From: Pyrodictiaceae archaeon
GTDB taxonomy: Archaea; Thermoproteota; Thermoprotei_A; Sulfolobales; Pyrodictiaceae
Direction: 5' to 3'
DNA: 64,000 bases
NCBI GenBank assembly: GCA_027046265.1
Contig: JALTZF010000098.1
Coordinates: forward strand, 9,792-73,791
The notes under the pieces were generated by a model. That model saw only the letters and a list, made by a program, of their open reading frames with translations, searched no databases and had not been told where the DNA came from. A program made the translations under genes and the position numbers. Shown here piece after piece: positions 17,030-25,266 of the stretch (its first letter is position 1; each line of letters begins with the position of its first letter).

Positions 17030-17160
17030 CCCCGCATCCTACCAAGCTAGACGACGGCCCCTCCATTTTTAGGTGTATCCAGAGGCTCTGTCTGGGGTTA
17101 TTTTCTCTTGCCTATTATAGTTGTCTTACACTTAAACCGACAAAAATACCTTAAACTAAC

Positions 17161-17427
17161 TTATACCTTGTCTTGGAGTTCTGTATCCAGTATGATAGTA
17201 TTCTTGCACTTCTCTCTTATGGATTTAACAAACTCGATGCCCTCATTAACATCATTAAACACTATAGTGTATAAGTATCCGGGCGTTCTAGCTTTGACTT
17301 TGAGTACTCTTACCCTCTTTCTTCCTTCTTCAGTCTCAATTCGTCTATATCCAATCTTTACCCTGCACTCAACAGCTCTATCAAGCACCTTGACAAACTC
17401 ATCTCTACTGGTCACTTCAACAGGCAT
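17161..17427 (-). CDS. rpl38e: Ribosomal protein L38e (eL38)
   Basis: 88 aa from the ATG at 17427 (MPVEVTSRDEFVKVLDRAVECRVK), the usual L38e start. The rest follows the family pattern with VKARTPGYLYTIVFN and a C-terminal KCKNTIIL. eL38 is a small subunit-surface protein of the large ribosomal subunit, known in eukaryotes and crenarchaea. This copy is slightly longer because of an ETEEGRKRVR insert. Transcribed convergently with tRNA-Pro's upstream region and separated from trm1 by a divergent promoter region. Confidence 0.82.
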   Translation of the reverse strand: MPVEVTSRDEFVKVLDRAVECRVKIGYRRIETEEGRKRVRVLKVKARTPGYLYTIVFNDVNEGIEFVKSIREKCKNTIILDTELQDKV

Positions 17428-17578
17428 AGTGTTCACCCGGGCGAAGCACTAGTAGGGAGCCCTTATTAAATCTTGAAACATAGCTTCACAGAATACACAA
17501 GCAACCAACAATATGAGGGATTAGTTAGCTAGAAAGCACAGAAGGTATGATAACAGGTATTAGTACTTGGGGAACAAG

Positions 17579-18790
17579 ATGGAGGAAACTATCGAGCGCG
17601 AGCTAGGGTTCCAAGTCGAACTCGTACATGAGGGACTAGCTAAGATCTTAGTACCTAAGATGGATTTGTATTTGAGGGAAGATAAAGTGTATGAGCCCGC
17701 CTGGGCACCAGTATTCTACAATCCAAGAATGAGGTTCAATCGTGATATAGCGATTTTGTTTGCTAGAGCATATAGTGTATATGGGAAGAGTACTAAAGAA
17801 GGGCAGACACCAGTCATAGTAGAACCTCTTGCAGGTACAGGAGTTAGAGCTGTCAGGTACGCTATTGAAGCAGGTGCACAGGTTATCGTTAACGACATAG
17901 ATCCCAGAGCTGTTAAATTAATAGAGTTAAATGCTAGAATAAACAATGTTAATGATAGGCTACAAGTATTTCAGTTAGATGCCAACGAACTTCTTTCAAG
18001 ACTCAAGAGAGAAGGAGTGCGCCCTACCATTGTTGACATTGATCCTTTTGGTAGTCCAGCACCATACCTTGACGCGGCAATTCAGTCAATAGGCCGACAA
18101 GGCGTCTTAGCATTAACAGCAACCGACACTGCACCCCTAACTGGGACACATCTGAAAGCGCTTAGGCGCCGCTATGACGTAGAGCCTGCTAGGACTGCAT
18201 GGGAAAAAGAACAAGCAGTGAGGATCCTAGTAGGCTACGTTATTCGACGAGCAGCAAGCTACGGTTACGGCACACGTATTCTCTTAGCATACTATGCTGA
18301 CTACTATGTTAGAGCTTATGTAGAATTACTAAAAGGTGCTAAGAGAGCGGATGAATCGTTGAACATGCTAGGATTTGGCGGCTATTGCCCAAGCTGTGGG
18401 TATACCGGATACATAGACAAGTCAACAACACGCTGTCCATATTGTAGCCATGAGCTTCAGAGAGTAGGACCCATATACACAGGCCCTCTCTGCGATAAGA
18501 GAATACTAGACCGTTTACTTAAAGAAGCGTATGAGGCTGAGTGGCTTGCTGAACACAAGCGAGTAATAGGCTTCTTAGAGGCTTACAGCGCGGAGTGTGA
18601 AATAGAGAGACCCTATTATAGGATAGACAAGATATGCAGCATACTGAAAAGAAACATGCCAAAGATAAGCCAGATAGTAGACAGACTCAGAGAGCATGGA
18701 CATAAGGCAGTGAAAAGCATCTATGATCCGCGTGCAGTGAAGACCACTGCAAGGCATCCGGAATTCCTTAAGATACTAAGTGAACTGTAA
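17579..18790 (+). CDS. trm1: tRNA (guanine(26)-N2/N2)-dimethyltransferase Trm1
   Basis: 403 aa. It makes m2,2G26 in tRNA using SAM. Recognisable motifs are VEPLAGTGVRAVRYAIEAGA (SAM-binding loop), VDIDPFGSPAPYLDAAIQ (catalytic DPFG) and a C-terminal zinc knuckle YCPSCGYTGYIDKSTTRCPYC. The ATG at 17579 (MEETIERELGF) is used; the track's TTG at 17567 adds four residues. Confidence 0.95.
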   Translation: MEETIERELGFQVELVHEGLAKILVPKMDLYLREDKVYEPAWAPVFYNPRMRFNRDIAILFARAYSVYGKSTKEGQTPVIVEPLAGTGVRAVRYAIEAGAQVIVNDIDPRAVKLIELNARINNVNDRLQVFQLDANELLSRLKREGVRPTIVDIDPFGSPAPYLDAAIQSIGRQGVLALTATDTAPLTGTHLKALRRRYDVEPARTAWEKEQAVRILVGYVIRRAASYGYGTRILLAYYADYYVRAYVELLKGAKRADESLNMLGFGGYCPSCGYTGYIDKSTTRCPYCSHELQRVGPIYTGPLCDKRILDRLLKEAYEAEWLAEHKRVIGFLEAYSAECEIERPYYRIDKICSILKRNMPKISQIVDRLREHGHKAVKSIYDPRAVKTTARHPEFLKILSEL

Positions 18791-18805
18791 GCAAATATGG
18801 ATCAT

Positions 18806-19258
18806 TTATCTTGATACCTTCCTTAAAAGCTTAACCTTGTAGTCTAACCACTTGTGGAGTATAGGGCAGCTTGAAGGATCAAAGAAAGATCCTCCACCCG
18901 AATGACATCGTTCTAGGTGCCGGCATGTGAAACAAGGCACCTCTATTGCAACACCAATGTCAACTTCAAGCTTAATCACTTTCTTCTCTTTCTTGGCTAG
19001 AAACAGCTTGTAGGTCCTTCTACCATTATGGACTGTTGGCTCTCTTATTATAAGGCCCTTCTTTAATAAACGGAGAGCTAGGCGTGAACCCTCTCTACTA
19101 TCAAGACCAAGCATTTTCCAGAGTTCATGCTGATAAATTCCATCTTCACCCTTAGACTTTATTATTTCTAGAGCCTTCTCTTCAAGCTGTTCAAGGTTGC
19201 TTCTTCGTGAACCCAATGGCGACCCTATTGCTGAGTCCATAACAGTACACCCGTGCAT
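18806..19258 (-). CDS. tfeB: Transcription factor TFE-beta (RPC39-like, Fe-S)
   Basis: 150 aa. A winged-helix domain (LEEKALEIIKSKGEDGIYQ, then LALRLLKKGLIIREP with NGRRTYKLFL) is followed by a four-cysteine Fe-S motif (CFTCRHLERC, then SSCPILHKW). This arrangement matches archaeal TFE-beta, the homologue of RNA polymerase III subunit RPC39. With TFE-alpha it stabilises the open complex by binding the polymerase clamp. A TATA element (CTATATGC on the minus strand) about 30 nt upstream favours the ATG at 19258 as a nearly leaderless start; the ATG at 19240 is the alternative. Another Fe-S winged-helix regulator cannot be fully excluded. Confidence 0.78.
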   Translation of the reverse strand: MHGCTVMDSAIGSPLGSRRSNLEQLEEKALEIIKSKGEDGIYQHELWKMLGLDSREGSRLALRLLKKGLIIREPTVHNGRRTYKLFLAKKEKKVIKLEVDIGVAIEVPCFTCRHLERCHSGGGSFFDPSSCPILHKWLDYKVKLLRKVSR

Positions 19259-19498
19259 ATGACACGCAGTTATTAGTACTGCTTAGCATATAGCTACTAA
19301 TGGCCTCTGCTGAGATTGTTCTTGAAGACTTTCTCTACGTATATAGTGTGTCATTGGGCCTTTATAATTCTGTCTCACCACGAAAAGAAAGGCCTTTAGT
19401 ATTACACTTTTGAACCAAAAAATTCAATGGTTAGAAAGAGTAGTATGTTGAATAACTATTTTCAATAGAAACAGAAGAGTGCAGGGGATATGGTAAAA

Positions 19499-20380
19499 TC
19501 AAAGTCGTACTTCAATATAGAAGTTGTCAACAATGTCTCTATACCTATTTCTTATTGTGGCGTCTGTTACCTCTATGGCTTTAGCTATAGTCAATTGATT
19601 CCTCTTATTATCCAACAAAATTGATGCAACATATACCGCAGCAGCTGCTAATGCTTCTGGAGGCTTTCCCTGTGCAATCCCCGTCTTGACTAGCAAGTCA
19701 GTGAACCTATAAGCGAGAGATTCTACCTCGCCGTTAAGATTAAGTTTTGAAATAATACGCGATACGTACATGCTTGGCTTTGGTATATTTACTGTTCTAA
19801 CCTTAAGCTTAGTCACGATATTGCTATAAGCCCTCCAGAGTGCTTGGTGACTCACTTTGAGCTTTGAAGCTACTACACGCATGGATAAAGGGTATCGCTC
19901 TATTCTAGAGGCTATGATAGCTGCTGCAGCGATGTACTCATTCATGTTGTTCTTGCGTATAAGACCCATTGCGTACAACTTCCGAAGTATACGCGCCATA
20001 GTCTCAGCTACATGCGGAGGGAGGCCAAGCTGAGCTATGACACGGTTAGCCTCCTGCAGTAGCCCAATAAGTTTTTGTTGACCTTGTGATCTAAGTCTTG
20101 CCTGGATAGCAACGATTTTCCACTGACGAGGATCATTGCGCTTAGCATAGACAAAGCTAGTTAAACCCTTGTCGTGAATTCTACTAGTCAGAGGTGCACC
20201 AACGCGGCTCCTTCTCTGCCTATCTTCTTCAGTGAAACTACGCCATTCAGGACCTATATCGAACAAGTTTTCGTAGATTATGGTTCCACACTTTGTGCAT
20301 ATAAGCCTTCCTTCATCCCAGCGTGCGTAAACACTAATGGGTGCACCACATCCGGGACAACTCTTATCAGTAATATTCAC
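19499..20380 (-). CDS. tfb: Transcription initiation factor TFB (TFIIB)
   Basis: 293 aa. N-terminal zinc ribbon CPGCG...CTKCG (residues 8-34), then the B-reader/linker (GPEWRSFTEEDRQRRSRVGAP) and two cyclin repeats (about 100-190 and 200-290). It recruits RNA polymerase to TBP-bound promoters via the BRE. It starts 10 bp after gar1 on the same strand, a pairing seen in many archaea. Several tfb copies are common in crenarchaea, and only one is in this window. Confidence 0.96.
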   Translation of the reverse strand: MNITDKSCPGCGAPISVYARWDEGRLICTKCGTIIYENLFDIGPEWRSFTEEDRQRRSRVGAPLTSRIHDKGLTSFVYAKRNDPRQWKIVAIQARLRSQGQQKLIGLLQEANRVIAQLGLPPHVAETMARILRKLYAMGLIRKNNMNEYIAAAAIIASRIERYPLSMRVVASKLKVSHQALWRAYSNIVTKLKVRTVNIPKPSMYVSRIISKLNLNGEVESLAYRFTDLLVKTGIAQGKPPEALAAAAVYVASILLDNKRNQLTIAKAIEVTDATIRNRYRDIVDNFYIEVRL

Positions 20381-20390
20381 CCTGAATCAC

Positions 20391-20777
20391 CTACTTTCTA
20401 CCGCTCTTACCTTTGCCGCCCCGCACGCCTCCTCCCTTCTTACCTCTCTTTGCACTCTTTTCATACTGCGATCTTTTTCTGGGACGGCGTGCTGGTTTAC
20501 CTCTCTTCCTCCTGGCTGGTGCTCTTGGCTTTGGTGCACGGCAATATACTGTTACTCCAGACTCTATGGATAAATCCTTGGTGTCCGGCTTTATGACAGC
20601 ATATGGCGCCTTAACCGGACCTATTATGTCAAGTAGTACACCTATACGGCGTGCATCCTCAGTATAGACCGGGGTATTGAGTTTTGGCAGTTTCTCTGTT
20701 GTCAACTTGACTATTATGTAGCCATTATGTGTTGTATGCATAACTGTGCCGAGCTTCATGAGCATGCCTACTTGCAC
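20391..20777 (-). CDS. gar1: H/ACA RNP component Gar1
   Basis: 128 aa. The first ~80 residues are the Gar1 beta-barrel (MLMKLGTVMHTTHNGYIIVKL, TEDARRIGVLLDIIGPVKAPYAVIKP). It works with Cbf5, Nop10 and L7Ae in RNA-guided pseudouridylation. The last ~45 residues are an unstructured Arg/Lys/Gly-rich tail, comparable in charge to the eukaryotic GAR tails. The start is the GTG at 20777 or the ATG at 20765. First gene of a gar1-tfb operon. Confidence 0.92.
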   Translation of the reverse strand: MQVGMLMKLGTVMHTTHNGYIIVKLTTEKLPKLNTPVYTEDARRIGVLLDIIGPVKAPYAVIKPDTKDLSIESGVTVYCRAPKPRAPARRKRGKPARRPRKRSQYEKSAKRGKKGGGVRGGKGKSGRK

Positions 20778-20855
20778 ACCTATTCGTATTAAGGCGTGCG
20801 GGGCGGCTTATTATTGTCACTACCCCCTATTAACCTTAAGGCATGGTGTAGAGAT

Positions 20856-20863
20856 GATATAAG
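20856..20863 (+). promoter_or_regulatory. TATA box of the KPR-like gene
   Basis: GATATAAG lies about 26-30 nt before the proposed ATT start, so transcription should begin at about 20887-20890. This implies a leaderless or nearly leaderless mRNA, and excludes use of far-upstream codons. Confidence 0.55.
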
Positions 20864-20892
20864 CGGAAAGGCCCGTAGTACGCAGGGGGTGT

Positions 20893-21789
20893 ATTAACAC
20901 GCGTTACATAGTAATAGGGTGCGGTGCTATAGGCTCACTAGTATCAGCAGCATTATCTTCGACAGGAGCAAATGTAGTGATGTACTGTAAACGCTACGAT
21001 AGAGCACGCATGCTATCCGAGCAAGGAATCCGCCTAGAAAGCGAGGGCTCAAGCGTTTCGGTACGCGTTAAAGCAAAAAGCTTGGATGAAGCTCTTCTGC
21101 TCAGTAACCCTGACACAGTAATTGTGTACACAGTAAAGCTCTACGACCTTGAAAAATGGGTTAGAAAGGGTAGTGATCAAGGCTTGGAAGTATTTGTTCA
21201 GCCCTCACTACAGCTGAGAGAATACGCTAAAGGCAGAAAATGGGGGCTCATAGCGTTCTATAGTTGCGCGAGAACCTTAGACGGAGTTGTTGAGTATGCG
21301 AGGGGTACTGCTAGAATATCTATACCAGATAACGAGGTTGCCACAACCATAGCAGAAGGCTTAGAAACATTATACCTTAAGACACACATGCACAACGTTA
21401 CTGAGCTACCTCTCCTGCTCTGGGACTATACTATTGCACATGCAGTAGTCCAACCACTAGCAACACTTATGGGTTCACCGCTACACAGACTACGTGTGTC
21501 AAGATATGCAAGAGAGTTTATTTCAATGCTGCTACAAGAGGCTACTCTGCTCGTAGAGGCTATAGAGAAGAGGAAACTCCGTGACTTCAATGAAGCAGTA
21601 CAAGAATTACTAAACGTCAAAGGATGCTATCCAAGAATGCTCAACGACTTAGAGTCACGTCTACTAACAGAAGTCGAATACATTATAACACCAATTATTC
21701 GTGAAGCAGTAAAGGCGGGCGTACACGTAGCTTATTTTGATTCAGTGCTCTTGCTCGTGAAGACACTAGAAGAAGTACTCACCAGCTAG
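20893..21789 (+). CDS. Ketopantoate-reductase-fold protein, catalytically degenerate
   Basis: The track begins at a GTG (20977), but the same frame is open from 20863 and encodes the Rossmann loop IVIGCGAIGS upstream of any ATG, GTG or TTG. I therefore annotate from the ATT at 20893 as a provisional non-canonical start; a TATA box (GATATAAG, 20856-20863) sits about 30 nt before it. Total is about 298 aa. The C-terminal half matches ketopantoate reductase (RMLNDLESRLLTEVEYI). However, the catalytic Lys and two Asn of PanE (pattern WxKxxxNxxxN) read WDYTIAHAVVQ here, that is Tyr, His and Gln. The conserved Glu remains. It is probably not a normal KPR. Confidence 0.65.
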   Translation: MNTRYIVIGCGAIGSLVSAALSSTGANVVMYCKRYDRARMLSEQGIRLESEGSSVSVRVKAKSLDEALLLSNPDTVIVYTVKLYDLEKWVRKGSDQGLEVFVQPSLQLREYAKGRKWGLIAFYSCARTLDGVVEYARGTARISIPDNEVATTIAEGLETLYLKTHMHNVTELPLLLWDYTIAHAVVQPLATLMGSPLHRLRVSRYAREFISMLLQEATLLVEAIEKRKLRDFNEAVQELLNVKGCYPRMLNDLESRLLTEVEYIITPIIREAVKAGVHVAYFDSVLLLVKTLEEVLTS

Positions 21790-21821
21790 TCTAAGAGAAG
21801 AGTAGTGTAAAGGGATGACAT

Positions 21822-22406
21822 ATGAAGGATTGCGTGGTGGCAGTTGGCTCAAGAAACCCAGTTAAGATACAAGCTACTAAGAGAGTGTTTAAGCTACTCT
21901 GCACACCACATCTAAGAACTGTGCAGTCAGAAACTGGTGTTCCAAGTCAACCAATAGGATTCAAAGAAGTTGCCCTTGGAGCATATAATAGAGCATGTTA
22001 CGCGCTCAAGAGAACTAATGCTGACTATGGAGTTGGTATTGAAGCTGGGCTCATAGAGACTAGTCTGGGGCATATAGAGCTACAAGTAGCAATGATAATT
22101 GACAAAGGTGGCACAGTAGGTATAGGTTTGAGTCCAGGCTTCCAGCTGCCCAAAGAATGGGTTAAGCACATCTTAGAGCGTATTGAGCTAGAGGAGATAG
22201 CTGTAAAGGCTACGGGCCGCGAGAAGATAGGAGAAAAACTAGGCCTAATAGGCTACCTTACATCAGGACTCATAACACGTGTAGATCTAACATTTCAAGC
22301 TCTCCTCATGGCACTAATCCCCTTTATTAATAAGGCAATGTATGGAAATCATCTCAATGCAGAATACATAGCAGAAAGGCTAGGTTCAAGATGCAGACTT
22401 CAGTAG
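21822..22406 (+). CDS. Inosine/xanthosine triphosphatase, DUF84/YjjX family
   Basis: 194 aa. The start VAVGSRNPVKIQATKRVF, the EVALGAYNRACYA helix and DYGVGIEAGL are diagnostic. The family hydrolyses ITP/XTP to the diphosphate and so removes deaminated purines. A second, unrelated purine-pool cleaner (HAM1/RdgB) is at 39827-40405. The ATG at 21822 is preceded by GGGATGA. It lies 32 bp after the KPR-like gene and may be co-transcribed with it. Confidence 0.88.
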   Translation: MKDCVVAVGSRNPVKIQATKRVFKLLCTPHLRTVQSETGVPSQPIGFKEVALGAYNRACYALKRTNADYGVGIEAGLIETSLGHIELQVAMIIDKGGTVGIGLSPGFQLPKEWVKHILERIELEEIAVKATGREKIGEKLGLIGYLTSGLITRVDLTFQALLMALIPFINKAMYGNHLNAEYIAERLGSRCRLQ

Positions 22407-22455
22407 GGTTTAAAGGCTGGGAGCTAGGGAGACTTGCTAGCGTGGGGTTTAGAGT

Positions 22456-22842
22456 ATGGGTGTCTACCAGGGTAACGACTTGAGAAAACCTACTGGTGGC
22501 AGGAAGAGGCCGCACCAAAAGGTTAAGCGCAAGTATTGGATGGGGCGTTACCCGACACTTACGCGTCTCTCGAATACTGAAGAACGCAAAAAGATACGTG
22601 TAAGAGGAGGTAATTACAAGATTAGATTAAAGAGAGCCCTCTACGCGAATGTAGTTGACCCATCAACAAATACAGCAAAGAAGGTTAGAATACTTAGAGT
22701 ACTAGAGTCACCATCAAATCCACACTACACAAGAATGAACGTGATAACAAGGGGTACAATTATAGAGACAGAACTCGGTAAGGCAAGAGTTACATCAAGA
22801 CCTGGGCAGGACGGCGTGATAAACGCAGTGCTTATAAAGTGA
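22456..22842 (+). CDS. rps8e: Ribosomal protein S8e (eS8)
   Basis: 128 aa, the normal archaeal length. The start YQGNDLRKPTGGRKRPHQKVKRKYWMGR and the RVRGGNYKIRLKRALYANV core identify eS8 of the small subunit. A TATA-like GTTTAAAGG at about 22408 predicts a short leader of about 20 nt. That leader contains a small GCTAG/CTAGC hairpin. Confidence 0.97.
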   Translation: MGVYQGNDLRKPTGGRKRPHQKVKRKYWMGRYPTLTRLSNTEERKKIRVRGGNYKIRLKRALYANVVDPSTNTAKKVRILRVLESPSNPHYTRMNVITRGTIIETELGKARVTSRPGQDGVINAVLIK

Positions 22843-22871
22843 GGGACACAACAACCATCACTGTACCAGGA

Positions 22872-24065
22872 TTAGGATCTTTTGGCTAAAAATGAAAGCC
22901 TCTTAAGCCTATCAAGTACGCGTTGGCGACTCTTCTCATCGAGTCTGGCTTCACGCACTATGTTTTCCAGGAATTCAATAACCTTGGATGCATAATCACT
23001 TCTAAACGGGTATGGAACGCCATCCTTTCCACCGACAATGTAAGCGTACTTGAATGGGTCTATGTGGTCTGTTGCTGGATCAGTATGACTTACCACGGCA
23101 TTGTAAACTAGTTCAGATATTAGGGCTAGACTGCGTACCACAGCTGGACCAACTCCTCTTATCATTATTAATTCTTCTAGTGTCCTCGGAGAATACTCCC
23201 TGATGAGGATGAGTTCTTTCTCTAAGTGACGTGGCGGTAAGGGTTGTGGCTTGTAGTACTTGGCGAGTAGCTTTACCCTCTCTTGGTTAAGGCCATGAGA
23301 ACTCAGCCAAGCGTCAAGAGTTGATCCTCCCGTTATGAGGAGTTTGTGTGCTCTAACTATATCTTTGAGGAGTAGTCTTGGAGAAGTGCTTTGGGGGAGG
23401 TCGAGTACCATTTTTCTAGCTTCAATGGATTTGCGGCTGGTCAAGTCTAATGGTATAGAGGATTTTCTCTTGAGAGCTGCTATGGCTTTATGAGGTTCTA
23501 TGGTTGTAGGCTTGCTCGCTATGTCCTCAAGCCAGTGGTATCTTCTCGCGAGCCTATTTTCCGTGTTCATTCCTTGCTGTACTATTGCAATTCTATTAGA
23601 CGAGGTGGACAATATCACTGTATGGTGGTAAAGGGTGTAGCCATCCTGGAGTAGTACCGTGTCAGTCTTTGCGGCAAGTCTCGAGTAAAGTACTGCCTTC
23701 TCAGCAGTATCCCCATCGATTAATCCTTTTTGTGCAGCCTCACGTAGTTCGTCAGGGGTCTTCCTGGCTCGATTGCCTTTTCCTCCAGCAATATATAAGC
23801 CCAGACTACTATCCCTGTTAACTACCTCTTTTAATATGCCGAGAGTAACGGTTGTTGAACCGCTACTATCCCAATCCATGCCGATAGCATTGTTTAGAGC
23901 TTGAAACCATACTGGGTCTGAGAGCATCTCAACTACCTTTTCTGGCCCAGAAAGCTCCACTATGGCTGCTATAATTGCTCGTGCAAGCCTCTTCATGTAC
24001 CTAGCTAGCCATGCAGGTACATGCCCATCGTGTAGCGGTAGCTCAGCTATCCCTTCTAGAGGCAC
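22872..24065 (-). CDS. DUF763 family protein
   Basis: 397 aa. The N-terminal AELPLHDGHVPAWLARYMKRLA signature and the TVTLGILKEV, QDGYTLYHHTVI and AIVQQGMN blocks identify DUF763, found in archaea and some thermophilic bacteria. A helix-hairpin-helix-like segment (SPRTLEELIMIRGVGPAVVRSLALI, about 305-330) suggests nucleic-acid binding. It ends with the conserved DPFKYAYIVGGKDGVPYPF. The biochemical function is unknown. GTG start at 24065. Confidence 0.88.
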   Translation of the reverse strand: MPLEGIAELPLHDGHVPAWLARYMKRLARAIIAAIVELSGPEKVVEMLSDPVWFQALNNAIGMDWDSSGSTTVTLGILKEVVNRDSSLGLYIAGGKGNRARKTPDELREAAQKGLIDGDTAEKAVLYSRLAAKTDTVLLQDGYTLYHHTVILSTSSNRIAIVQQGMNTENRLARRYHWLEDIASKPTTIEPHKAIAALKRKSSIPLDLTSRKSIEARKMVLDLPQSTSPRLLLKDIVRAHKLLITGGSTLDAWLSSHGLNQERVKLLAKYYKPQPLPPRHLEKELILIREYSPRTLEELIMIRGVGPAVVRSLALISELVYNAVVSHTDPATDHIDPFKYAYIVGGKDGVPYPFRSDYASKVIEFLENIVREARLDEKSRQRVLDRLKRLSFLAKRS

Positions 24066-24124
24066 CTTCTCCCCAAGGAGAATAGTGTGGTAGCAGTATT
24101 AACCCTAAAAATTGTCGGAGTGTG

Positions 24125-25264
24125 CTACCATAGTACTCTCTCGTACCTAGTTATGCGTGTTGCACCACGTTCTGTTATGAGTACCGTGTCCTCTATGCGT
24201 ACGCCAAACTTTCCTGGTATGTATACGCCAGGCTCTATTGTTATGATCATGCCCGGCTTGAGTATTGTTTCATCAGACTGCGAGAGCCGCGGCGGTTCGT
24301 GGACGTCTACCCCTAGACCGTGGCCAAGACTATGTATGAAGTACTTAGCGTACCCGTACTTCTCAAGTACTCTTCGAGCAGCTGAATCCAAATCACTGGC
24401 CTTAACACCAGGGCCTGCAATTTCCAGAGCTGCCTCCATGGCTTCGAGCACGGCTTCAGCAACCTTCTTGAACTCTTGGCTTGGTGACCCAAAGAATGTT
24501 GTGCGTGTCATATCACTCGAGTACCCTTCATACTTAGCGCCTATATCGAATAATACTACTGAGTATCCCCATAGAACCCTAGACGTTGAGGGTGTTGCAT
24601 GAGGGTAGACGCTGTTCTCGTTAAACGCTACTATTGGCGGGAAAGCATAGCCATCCGCGCCTCTGCGTAGCATCTCAAAGTATACTAGTCCGGCGAGCTC
24701 AGACTCGCTGACACCCGCGTCAAGGTATGCTAACGCACTCGTAAGAGCTTCCTCTGTTATTCTAGCAGCCATAGTTATACGCTCAATTTCCCATGGCTCC
24801 TTTACGGCTCTAAGCTCCATTATGTCTCTTGAAACATCTTTGACGCGGATCTTCCTCTCCTGCAACTTAACATAGAAGGAGTAAGTCTGTGCGGCAACGC
24901 CAAGCTCTTGAGTGCATTCGCCTACGAGTTCCTTAATCAACAAGGGAGCATCCTTTTTCTCTAGACGGATCCCAGACTCCTCGACAACAAGCTCATCTGG
25001 TAACCCATACGGCGTATATACTACCTCCTCTACATACTTGTCAAGCCCGCTTTTTAAGAGCCTATCACGTGCATTAAGGTACTCTAGTACTGGGACGAGC
25101 AAATAGTACTTGTCCTTTGTAACTAGTAGGTGTCCTGCGCCACTATACCCTGTAAAGTAGAATACAGAACTACCACTCTCTACCAATACACCGCAGAGAC
25201 TCTTTTCCTCTACTATCTTCTTGAGTTTTTCGAGCCTCGTCATGAAGTGTGAAGCAGTATTCAT
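24125..25264 (-). CDS. pepQ: M24-family Xaa-Pro aminopeptidase/dipeptidase
   Basis: 379 aa. An N-terminal creatinase-like domain (~130 residues) is followed by the pita-bread catalytic domain. Metal ligands are visible: Asp in LFDIGAKYEGYSSDMTRT, His in HSLGHGLGVDVHEPP, and Glu in IITIEPGVYIPGKFGVRIED. It probably releases residues preceding proline, in the cytoplasm. It follows the LOG-like gene by two bases, so they form an operon. ATG at 25264; the ATG eight codons later (MTRLEKLKKIVEEK) is an alternative. Confidence 0.92.
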   Translation of the reverse strand: MNTASHFMTRLEKLKKIVEEKSLCGVLVESGSSVFYFTGYSGAGHLLVTKDKYYLLVPVLEYLNARDRLLKSGLDKYVEEVVYTPYGLPDELVVEESGIRLEKKDAPLLIKELVGECTQELGVAAQTYSFYVKLQERKIRVKDVSRDIMELRAVKEPWEIERITMAARITEEALTSALAYLDAGVSESELAGLVYFEMLRRGADGYAFPPIVAFNENSVYPHATPSTSRVLWGYSVVLFDIGAKYEGYSSDMTRTTFFGSPSQEFKKVAEAVLEAMEAALEIAGPGVKASDLDSAARRVLEKYGYAKYFIHSLGHGLGVDVHEPPRLSQSDETILKPGMIITIEPGVYIPGKFGVRIEDTVLITERGATRITRYERVLW

Positions 25265-25266
25265 AC

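Larger units (their letters stand above)
16931..17061 (-). tRNA. tRNA-Pro(CGG) with two introns, CCA encoded
   Basis: The arms are acceptor GGGGCCG/CGGCCCC, D-arm GTCT/GGAT with loop AGCTTGGTA, T-arm CCGGG-TTCAAAT-CCCGG, discriminator A and encoded CCA (16931-16933). Between the 5' CGGGG and 3' CCCCG anticodon strands there are 65 bases. Removing 31 nt (16999-17029) and 23 nt (16965-16987) leaves the loop CTCGGGA with anticodon CGG. This gives a 77-nt tRNA including CCA, with every stem paired. Models with one canonical intron fail because no T33 is available. The second intron can shift by up to four bases because CCCC is repeated at its ends. Confidence 0.85.

Noticed and set aside
16931-17061. 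tRNA-Ile(GAT) or tRNA-Val(TAC) with a single canonical intron
   Set aside because: GATAA and TACAC strings occur, but no single excision leaves T33 next to them with a paired anticodon stem.
10797-17061. Near-identical T-arm sequences of tRNA-Thr and tRNA-Pro as att direct repeats
   Set aside because: Both are complete functional tRNA genes, and the shared bases are the conserved T-arm, not a duplicated integration site.
16930-17154. 74-aa + strand ORF
   Set aside because: It is the reverse strand of tRNA-Pro read as protein; the cloverleaf explains the sequence.
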